Assembly (NCBI GenBank): GCA_009845505.1
Contig: VXZL01000627.1
Location: 1 to 9,065, forward strand
Length of the DNA: 9,065 nt
Direction: 5' to 3'
Source of the DNA: Candidatus Poribacteria bacterium
GTDB lineage: Bacteria > Poribacteria > WGA-4E > WGA-3G
Shown here: positions 1 through 4,564 of the stretch, piece after piece
How positions within the stretch are numbered: position 1 is the first letter of the stretch
Layout: each line of letters starts with the position of its first letter
Notes under the pieces: generated by a model
Seen by the model: the letters and a program-made list of their open reading frames with translations, nothing else
Databases searched by the model: none
Told to the model about the DNA's origin: nothing
Translations under genes and position numbers: made by a program

Positions 1-188
1 ACACAGAAGATCAACTCTAGCCCTCTCCTGCGTTGGAACGTCCTTTTTAATTCTGCTAACAATGCTCGGCGCGCCCGCAATTGTGGTAAAGACGGAATGT
101 GCAAGTAGATCCTTAGGAGTTTGCCCCGTTTCGCACGATCCGCATCCGTGTAAGTTTCCAAAATCTTTTGATATATTGAACCGTCCAT
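1..188 (-). CDS. 5'-partial unrecognised protein, basic N-terminus
   Basis: The reverse strand is open without a stop from an ATG at 188 down to the window edge, giving the first 62 residues of a protein whose remainder lies outside. The start is supported by a GGAGG Shine-Dalgarno at 197-201, eight bases upstream. The visible part is helical-looking and rich in Arg and Lys, with RARRALLAELKRTFQRRR near residues 38-55, and shows no signal peptide or membrane segment. I do not recognise the family. It begins 44 bases after the CYTH gene stop on the same strand, so it is probably the third gene of a leftward operon. The ORF is real by start signal and openness; its function is unknown. Confidence 0.6.
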   Translation of the reverse strand, partial: MDGSIYQKILETYTDADRAKRGKLLRIYLHIPSLPQLRARRALLAELKRTFQRRRGLELIFC

Positions 189-232
189 CTCAAATCCCTC
201 CGGTCTCTATGAGATAGTGTCACCCAAATCAG

Positions 233-760
233 TCACGACCTTTGCACAATGAGATCGCTGTAGGAAACAGCAACCGGGTCGGTAGTGTCTAAGCGAAGTA
301 TGGTTTTAACGTGTTGATGTTCGTTTACGGCTTCAGTTTTAGTTTGTCCGTGAAACACCGTCTCCAATTCAACGAATTGCCCTAAATCAGCAACCGTATC
401 AAGGTGGATACGCGTGTGATTGAACATCCAAAGTTCTCGCTGTTTCTTGACAATTGCTTTGATACCCAGCGCGGCGGTTAGGAACGCTTTGAGGGTTACG
501 GGATTAACGATCTCACAGAGTTGGTACTGACTGTAGCGGGACGCCTCCATGTTCGGACGTTCATAATAGATGAGCCACGCCTCTGTTATCTCATCAATTT
601 CACGTAGTTTAAGACGAGGTTGGCACTTTTCCGACGGTACATAAAAATACGTATCAATTTGACGCACAGTTTCATGATATGTTGCATTTAAGTCAGCCAA
701 TCTTGGATAGAAACTCTCAAGCGACTGACACTGTGCCTTGAACTCTAAATTTGTTGCCAT
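233..760 (-). CDS. CYTH-domain protein (class IV adenylate cyclase / triphosphatase-like)
   Basis: This is a 175-residue single-domain protein of the CYTH superfamily, whose members bind triphosphates in a beta-tunnel and act as class IV adenylate cyclases, thiamine triphosphatases or inorganic tripolyphosphatases. The N-terminal signature NLEFKAQ (residues 4-10) corresponds to the ExExK motif with Asn in place of the first acid, a common variant. The usual charged strands follow: QIDTYF (34-39), RLKLRE (49-54), YYERPN (65-70), KKQRELW (105-111), then R117 and LDTVADLGQFVELE (120-133), the acidic metal-binding strand. The C-terminus has the typical SYSDL. Length fits the family. No clear Shine-Dalgarno precedes the ATG, but the start sits exactly before the conserved first strand. 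It is the middle gene of the leftward block. Which triphosphate it uses cannot be read from sequence. Confidence 0.9.
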   Translation of the reverse strand: MATNLEFKAQCQSLESFYPRLADLNATYHETVRQIDTYFYVPSEKCQPRLKLREIDEITEAWLIYYERPNMEASRYSQYQLCEIVNPVTLKAFLTAALGIKAIVKKQRELWMFNHTRIHLDTVADLGQFVELETVFHGQTKTEAVNEHQHVKTILRLDTTDPVAVSYSDLIVQRS

Positions 761-800
761 ATTTGATCAGATATAACGTTAAGCACGCCTCATCAGACTG

Positions 801-833
801 GGTAGGTGCGGTTTCCCAACCGCACTGGGCATC
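801..833. repeat. Dispersed palindromic repeat, copy 1
   Basis: This hairpin has arms GTGCGGTT (806-813, counting from G806) and AACCGCAC (818-825) with loop TCCC. It is preceded by GGTAG and followed by GGGCATC. It matches copy 2 at 4371-4402 over nearly the whole length and in the same orientation. It sits in the 71-base gap between two leftward genes and its last bases overlap the stop codon of the 832-1431 gene. Confidence 0.85.
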
Positions 834-1431
834 ATTCCAGGTCTCTAATGTCTTCATCAGATTCAAAACCGTCAATACACGAGCGATTGCAGCGTTCTCC
901 ATGCGCCAACAACCAACAAACCTCATGTCGTAACTGAAGTGAACTCATCAGACAGGTACGCAACTGCTCTGGATCGAAATCGCGTCCTAATAGAAAACTG
1001 TAGCTGCCCAAACGCATCACGTGTCGTCCGGCATTGTTATTACGGACAATAGGAACAATTTTCACGTGAGGCTGATACCTCTCAACATATTCAAAGAGTC
1101 TCCAGCGCGAGCGCCGCAAACAATCAGGGATTACCATCTGATATTTTGCCACCTTCAGCATACCGATGGCTTCTCCAGTGCGTTCTGGAATATCGCATCC
1201 GTAGCCTGCAGAATGAACGAGATCCCTCACCTTATAATGTAAATCCTCGTTCCTTGAGAGGAACATCACATCGCCTTGTAATTCAGAGATGCCGAAATCC
1301 TCTTGAATATCAAGGGGAATACGTGCCTCCCGAGTCCGCCAATCCAAGGTTCGACGCGCCCGCCTCACCCGCTCGTTGACATCGTCAAGTCTCTCTTCCA
1401 AATCTGGGAGTGGCTTAAAAAATTTTCGCAT
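832..1431 (-). CDS. Hypothetical protein with weak response-regulator receiver-like fold
   Basis: This 199-residue ORF is the first gene of the leftward block and has a promoter candidate upstream. Residues 1-50 are charged and probably helical (LEERLDDVNERVRRARR). Residues 53-170 loosely follow receiver-domain order: a strand VMFLSR (55-60), YQMVIPD with D103 where the phospho-acceptor Asp would lie, a strand KIVPIV (124-129), and YSFLLGRDFDPEQL (144-157), which resembles the YLTKPFDPEEL end of receivers. The paired acids after strand 1 and the conserved Lys before the FDPEQL segment are missing, so it would be a pseudo-receiver. A Cys-containing tail ends in DLE. No convincing Shine-Dalgarno precedes the ATG. 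Its stop codon overlaps the end of a dispersed palindromic repeat. The receiver assignment is inference; an unrelated fold is possible. Confidence 0.7.
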   Translation of the reverse strand: MRKFFKPLPDLEERLDDVNERVRRARRTLDWRTREARIPLDIQEDFGISELQGDVMFLSRNEDLHYKVRDLVHSAGYGCDIPERTGEAIGMLKVAKYQMVIPDCLRRSRWRLFEYVERYQPHVKIVPIVRNNNAGRHVMRLGSYSFLLGRDFDPEQLRTCLMSSLQLRHEVCWLLAHGERCNRSCIDGFESDEDIRDLE

Positions 1432-1484
1432 TTTGTTTCTGCAAGCCCTTTGGTCAAAAAAATAGGAATCGATTACTGCTTTCT

Positions 1485-1514
1485 ATTGTAGCACACCTCT
1501 TTGACGTACATCAA
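1485..1514 (-). promoter_or_regulatory. Sigma70-like promoter for the leftward block
   Basis: On the reverse strand TTGATG (1509-1514) and TACAAT (1485-1490) are separated by 18 bases, and TG one base before the -10 makes it an extended -10. Predicted transcription start is near 1478, giving a 47-base leader to the ATG at 1431. Confidence 0.55.
1501..1514. promoter_or_regulatory. FNR-like palindromic operator in the divergent promoter region
   Basis: TTGACGTACATCAA matches the FNR-family consensus TTGAT-N4-ATCAA at nine of ten defined positions and is nearly a perfect palindrome. It overlaps the -35 of the leftward promoter. An additional inverted pair, ATCAAC (1510-1515) and GTTGAT (1523-1528), reaches into the -35 region of the rightward promoter. 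Whether a CRP/FNR-type protein binds is inference. Confidence 0.4.
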
Positions 1515-1520
1515 CCAATT

Positions 1521-1550
1521 TTGTTGATAAAAACCGCGACATGCTATAAA
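1521..1550 (+). promoter_or_regulatory. Sigma70-like promoter for the nicotinamidase/permease pair
   Basis: TATAAA (1545-1550) is preceded by TGC, an extended -10. Either TTGTTG (1521-1526, spacer 18) or TTGATA (1524-1529, spacer 15) could serve as the -35. Transcription would start near 1557, leaving a leader of about 84 bases that contains the stem formed by 1575-1611. Confidence 0.5.
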
Positions 1551-1573
1551 ATTAGGGCATTCAGAGATCAGTA

Positions 1574-1602
1574 ATTAGCAGACAGCAGTTAGGGCGTTCG
1601 CT
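1574..1602 (-). repeat. CTGCTG-type intergenic repeat, copy 1 (inverted)
   Basis: Read on the reverse strand this segment runs AGCGAACGCCC, then CTGCTG and TGCTAA, matching the plus-strand copy at 4497-4522 apart from a two-base insertion and a few substitutions. TTAGCAG (1575-1581) can also pair with CTGCTAA (1605-1611), giving a 7-bp stem in the predicted 5' leader of the nicotinamidase-like gene, ending 29 bases before its start codon. Confidence 0.55.
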
Positions 1603-1640
1603 ACCTGCTAACAAACGAGTCGCGAAATAGGAGCATCACA

Positions 1641-2678
1641 ATGCCTACACTACAACTCCCACTCCCACCACATTTCGATGCAGATCGGGTAGACAAAGTT
1701 TGGCGGATTCCCTATCAAGAACGCCAAGGTGAAGCACAAGAGTGGGCACGGAAACACGCAATCCGCCCGGCATCGGAGGATACGTTTCGGACGTTTCTGT
1801 TGCTCGTCGATGTCCAAAATACATTCTGTATCCCGGACTACGAACTTTTCGTTGGTGGAAGATCTGGGAATGGTGCCGTAGAAGATAATATCCGCTTGTG
1901 TCAATTCATCTATCGCAATCTACCAAATATCAGCAAAATCGCTTGCACGATGGATACACACACAGCGATGCAGATATTTCACGAAGTCTTCTGGATCAAC
2001 GATGCCGGTGAACACCCCACACCCCTACAGACCCTGATTACACAAGAAGACATCGAAACAGGTAAATGGCGCGTCAATCCTGCGGTTGCGGAAAGCCTGA
2101 TGGGAGACCAAAATCGGTACGAATGGCTCAAGGCTTACGGTGAACACTATGTCAAAACCCTCACAGCAGAGGGGAAATACCCGCTTGCGATATGGCCCTA
2201 CCATGCAATGCTCGGTGGGATTGGGCATGCCGTTGTCTCTGCTGTTGATGAAGCCTGCTTTTTCCATACAATCGCACGTAAGACACAGATACATTACGAA
2301 ATTAAAGGACAGAATCCGTTAACGGAAAACTATTCCGTCTTGCGTCCGGAAGTCCTTAACGATGCCGATGGAAAACCGATCGCTGAAAGAAACACCACCT
2401 TCCTACAAATGCTTCTCGAATACGATCGAGTGATTGTCGCTGGACAGGCAAAAAGCCACTGCGTCGCATGGACCGTTAGCGACTTGCTCGAAGAGATTCA
2501 GCAAACGGATATTGAATTGGCAAAGAAAATCTATCTTGTGGATGACCTAACTTCACCCGTTGTTGTGCCAGGTATAGTGGACTATACAGAACCTGCAGAC
2601 GCTGTTTTTGCCAAAGTTTCGGATGCAGGGATGCATGTGGTGCAGTCAACAGAGATGATTGCGGAGTGGGTTAAGTAG
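1641..2678 (+). CDS. Nicotinamidase/isochorismatase-family cysteine hydrolase
   Basis: This 345-residue cytoplasmic hydrolase most resembles nicotinamidases, which convert nicotinamide to nicotinate for NAD salvage. The Asp-Lys-Cys triad is visible: D57 in LLLVDVQNTF, K222 in HYEIKGQNP, and C274 in GQAKSHCVAWT. Metal ligands expected in nicotinamidases are also present: D105 and H107 in CTMDTHT, and H188 in WPYH. The protein is longer than the usual ~200 residues because of about 50 extra N-terminal residues and an insertion around 120-180, so it belongs to a long subfamily. Start is supported by TAGGAG at 1628-1633, seven bases before the ATG. A promoter candidate with an extended -10 lies about 90 bases upstream. 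The nucleoside permease begins 90 bases downstream on the same strand. Another amide or isochorismatase-type substrate cannot be excluded. Confidence 0.88.
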   Translation: MPTLQLPLPPHFDADRVDKVWRIPYQERQGEAQEWARKHAIRPASEDTFRTFLLLVDVQNTFCIPDYELFVGGRSGNGAVEDNIRLCQFIYRNLPNISKIACTMDTHTAMQIFHEVFWINDAGEHPTPLQTLITQEDIETGKWRVNPAVAESLMGDQNRYEWLKAYGEHYVKTLTAEGKYPLAIWPYHAMLGGIGHAVVSAVDEACFFHTIARKTQIHYEIKGQNPLTENYSVLRPEVLNDADGKPIAERNTTFLQMLLEYDRVIVAGQAKSHCVAWTVSDLLEEIQQTDIELAKKIYLVDDLTSPVVVPGIVDYTEPADAVFAKVSDAGMHVVQSTEMIAEWVK

Positions 2679-2709
2679 CAACTTGGGTCATTACTGAAGA
2701 AGGCTTAGA

Positions 2710-2757
2710 ATGATCGAAAATCTGTCCGAAACGAAGTGGAGGACAGTCCAGGAGTAA
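2710..2757 (+). CDS. Possible 15-codon leader ORF before the permease
   Basis: An ATG preceded at six bases by AAGAAGG (2697-2703) opens a 15-codon frame, MIENLSETKWRTVQE, ending in TAA. Its last codons contain the AGGAG that would serve the permease, whose start is 11 bases past the stop. This layout suits translational coupling or a short regulatory leader. Nothing marks it as an attenuator: there is no codon run and no terminator. It may be a chance ORF. Confidence 0.3.
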   Translation: MIENLSETKWRTVQE

Positions 2758-2768
2758 GAAATTAAAAA

Positions 2769-4094
2769 ATGGAAAATAGACAAACAGGATTCGGAACTTA
2801 TGTACGCTTGTCAGGGATGATGTTTCTCCAGTTCGCTATATGGGGCGCATGGGCAGTCCTTATTGCTGGACACATGCAAAACCTCGGATTCACCGGCAAA
2901 CAGATTAGTTACGTCTTCGGTACCACCGCCATCGGTTCAATGATTTCTCCAATCATCGCTGGCTGGATTGCGGACCGATTAATGCCTGCCCAGGTGTTCG
3001 CAGCGATCTCACACTTACTCGGCGGTGTCTGTCTGCTTTTCGCCTGGAGACAGACAAGCTTCCCGATGATGTGGGGCGCGATTTTCCTGCATGCCGTCCT
3101 CTACATGCCCACAATCGCACTGACCAACGCCATCGCTTTCCACCACATGGGACAATCAGATAAATTTGGTAATATTCGGGTCTTTGGGACGTTTGGCTGG
3201 ATTGCGATTAATTGGGCGTTGAGCCTGTATCTACGGTACTGCGAAGGCCAAGCGATAAACCTTTCATTCATCTCTGACTGGTTCTCCTTCTTAGGTAATG
3301 TTGTTTCTTTCCTCATCAATCACCTTCTTGATGGGGCTGTCTCCGACTGCCTCTTCTTCGGTGCCATCCTTTCCTTTATTATGGGCATCTACTGCCTGAC
3401 ACTTCCCAACACACCGCCAAGCAAAGAGGCAAAGAACCCGTATGCATTTCTTGAAGCGTTCTCTCTCGTCTCAAACCGAAATTTCGCTGTGCTTCTGATT
3501 ATCTCCTTCGTTGTTGCCATTGAACTTCCCTTCTATTACAACTTGACCTATCTCTTCCTAACCGAAGCAGAGCATGGCGTTGGATTGGCAGGGAGTAGTG
3601 CCAATTTTGCAATGAGCCTCGGACAAGTTGCTGAGGTTGCACTTATGCTCCTCCTATTCCCGTGCCTACGGTGGTTTGGGATGCGGTGGACAATCTTCTT
3701 GGGGATCCTCGCGTGGCCCGTTCGGTACGCCATTTTCGCCATAGGTCAACCGGTGTGGTTAGTTGTTGGCGCGCAAACCCTACACGGGATCTGTTACTCG
3801 TTCTTCTTCGTTGGTGGAATGATTGCAGTAGAGCGGTTGAGTTCACAAGATATCCGAGCGAGTTCTCAATCCCTGCTCCTTTTTGTTACCAACGGGTTCG
3901 GGATGTTAGTCGGACATATCATCAGCGGACGCGTCCACGACTTTTTCGCCTACGCTGAGGGTGGACACGCCTGGGCAAAAATCTTCATGGTGCCTATCGT
4001 TGTAACAGTCTTTGCCGCAATTGCCTTCATTGCGTTATTCGACGAAAAGAAGTACCAAGCAGACGCGGAAGCAATGGGACAAAATTCTACATAG
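2769..4094 (+). CDS. MFS permease, nucleoside:H+ symporter (NupG/XapB-like) family
   Basis: This 441-residue integral membrane protein has about 12 hydrophobic segments. It matches the nucleoside:H+ symporter branch of the major facilitator superfamily, which imports nucleosides with protons across the inner membrane. Family hallmarks are LSGMMFLQFAIWGAWAV (14-30), the GWIADRLMP loop of MFS motif A (65-73), FGNIRVFGTFGWIA (133-146) and LHGICYSFFFVGG (338-350). Length is close to the family norm of about 420. The AGGAG at 2750-2754 is 14 bases from the ATG, longer than ideal; it coincides with the end of a small leader ORF, so coupled translation is possible. It follows the nicotinamidase-like gene and may be cotranscribed with it. 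The exact substrate (purine or pyrimidine nucleoside, nicotinamide riboside, or other) is not readable from sequence. Confidence 0.9.
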   Translation: MENRQTGFGTYVRLSGMMFLQFAIWGAWAVLIAGHMQNLGFTGKQISYVFGTTAIGSMISPIIAGWIADRLMPAQVFAAISHLLGGVCLLFAWRQTSFPMMWGAIFLHAVLYMPTIALTNAIAFHHMGQSDKFGNIRVFGTFGWIAINWALSLYLRYCEGQAINLSFISDWFSFLGNVVSFLINHLLDGAVSDCLFFGAILSFIMGIYCLTLPNTPPSKEAKNPYAFLEAFSLVSNRNFAVLLIISFVVAIELPFYYNLTYLFLTEAEHGVGLAGSSANFAMSLGQVAEVALMLLLFPCLRWFGMRWTIFLGILAWPVRYAIFAIGQPVWLVVGAQTLHGICYSFFFVGGMIAVERLSSQDIRASSQSLLLFVTNGFGMLVGHIISGRVHDFFAYAEGGHAWAKIFMVPIVVTVFAAIAFIALFDEKKYQADAEAMGQNST

Positions 4095-4116
4095 TGCAAA
4101 ATTGAGGTAAGAAATT

Positions 4117-4251
4117 ATGTCAACGGATAAAACACTTGCGTTTTATCCGACTGGCGGCAAGCTAAGGATTTCAGCAAGGCGAAATCGCGTTGTGCCAGCG
4201 TTACAACATGTCCCATGCCGCGGAAACACAAACAGCAGAAGCATATTTTGA
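4117..4251 (+). pseudogene. Short 44-codon ORF, possible decayed gene start
   Basis: An ATG 22 bases after the permease stop has GAGG at 4104-4107 and opens 44 codons beginning MSTDKTLAFYPTGGK. The bases just before it (GTAAGAAATT) are the same ten that occur in the permease leader at 2754-2763, which suggests a real gene start once stood here. The rest has no recognisable domain and crosses a strong hairpin. It may equally be a chance ORF in repeat DNA. Confidence 0.25.
4124..4149 (+). repeat. Strong 10-bp hairpin downstream of the permease
   Basis: CGGATAAAAC (4124-4133) and GTTTTATCCG (4140-4149) pair perfectly around the loop ACTTGC, 30 bases past the permease stop. The position suits transcript end protection or termination, but no T-run follows the right arm and the stem is AT-rich, so it is not a typical intrinsic terminator. 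It may be part of the neighbouring repeat DNA. Confidence 0.6.
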
Positions 4252-4277
4252 AGAACTTCGTTGATCGCTGCTGGTTG

Positions 4278-4309
4278 TCAGGCTGTTCCGCTTTCAGGAC
4301 GTTCCGCTG
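4278..4309. repeat. 16-bp tandem duplication
   Basis: TCAGGCTGTTCCGCTT (4278-4293) is followed directly by TCAGGACGTTCCGCTG (4294-4309), matching at 13 of 16 positions. It lies eight bases left of the MITE-like element, in the repeat cluster between the permease and VWA genes. No function is apparent. Confidence 0.6.
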
Positions 4310-4316
4310 CACACTA

Positions 4317-4452
4317 ATACCATTTCTAAAAGTTTATCTCGCATTAACCGAACCCACTCACACCACACCCGGTAGGTGCGGTTTCTAACCGCACCGAGCA
4401 TCGCTGAAAAATAGTCAACCTTTTAAGAGGAATTATCAATTAGAATTGGTAT
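4317..4452. mobile_element. MITE-like element with 13-bp terminal inverted repeats
   Basis: The ends ATACCATTTCTAA (4317-4329) and TTAGAATTGGTAT (4440-4452) are inverted repeats matching at 12 of 13 positions, with weaker similarity further inward. They enclose 110 non-coding bases with palindromic repeat copy 2 near the centre. Size (136 bases), terminal repeats and lack of coding suit a miniature transposable element. TA is present on the left flank (4315-4316) but AA on the right, so a target duplication is not clear. No transposase is in the window. Confidence 0.5.
4371..4402. repeat. Dispersed palindromic repeat, copy 2
   Basis: This hairpin has 9-bp arms GGTGCGGTT (4375-4383) and AACCGCACC (4387-4395) with loop TCT, preceded by GGTA and followed by GAGCATC. 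It is the second copy of the repeat at 801-833. Unlike copy 1 it lies inside a pair of longer terminal inverted repeats (4317-4452). Confidence 0.85.
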
Positions 4453-4496
4453 AAGATGTCAGTAACTTAACTTGTATCATGAAAAGACGCTCTAAT

Positions 4497-4560
4497 AAGC
4501 AAACGCCCTGCTGACCGCTGAAAGCCTACGCAGTAGGCGACCTGACTGCTGACGGCTAAA
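4497..4560 (+). repeat. CTGCTGAC-type intergenic repeat, copy 2 with central hairpin
   Basis: Two direct repeats, CTGCTGACCGCTGAA (4508-4522) and CTGCTGACGGCTAAA (4546-4560), match at 13 of 15 positions. Between them GCCTAC (4524-4529) and GTAGGC (4533-4538) form a hairpin with loop GCA. The unit ends four bases before the ATG of the VWA gene, leaving no room for a Shine-Dalgarno. The first part, beginning AGCAAACGCCC, is shared in inverted orientation with 1574-1602. Confidence 0.65.
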
Positions 4561-4564
4561 TATT

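Larger units (their letters stand above)
4095..4564. other. Non-coding repeat cluster between permease and VWA genes
   Basis: These 470 bases contain no convincing gene. In order they hold a 10-bp hairpin, a possible decayed short ORF, a 16-bp tandem duplication, a MITE-like inverted-repeat element with a central palindrome, and the CTGCTGAC repeat that abuts the VWA start. I could not find a convincing promoter for the VWA gene here: TATAAG near 4450 and TATCAT at 4475-4480 lack properly spaced -35 partners. Confidence 0.7.

Noticed and set aside
801..833. CRISPR array or direct-repeat array based on the shared palindrome
   Set aside because: The two copies are 3.5 kb apart with genes between them; there are no regularly spaced units or spacers and no cas genes.
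717..933. Short ORFs on both strands across the palindromic repeat
   Set aside because: They overlap the start of the CYTH gene and the end of the 832-1431 gene, cross the hairpin, lack RBS signals and show no domain.
4115..4312. 65-codon reverse-strand ORF in the repeat cluster
   Set aside because: It runs through the hairpin and the 16-bp tandem duplication, has no recognisable domain and no good start signal; it is most likely a chance frame in repeat DNA.
4446..4480. Promoter for the VWA gene (TTGGTA with TATCAT)
   Set aside because: The spacer is 23 bases, well outside the usual 16-19, and TTGGTA is part of a terminal inverted repeat.
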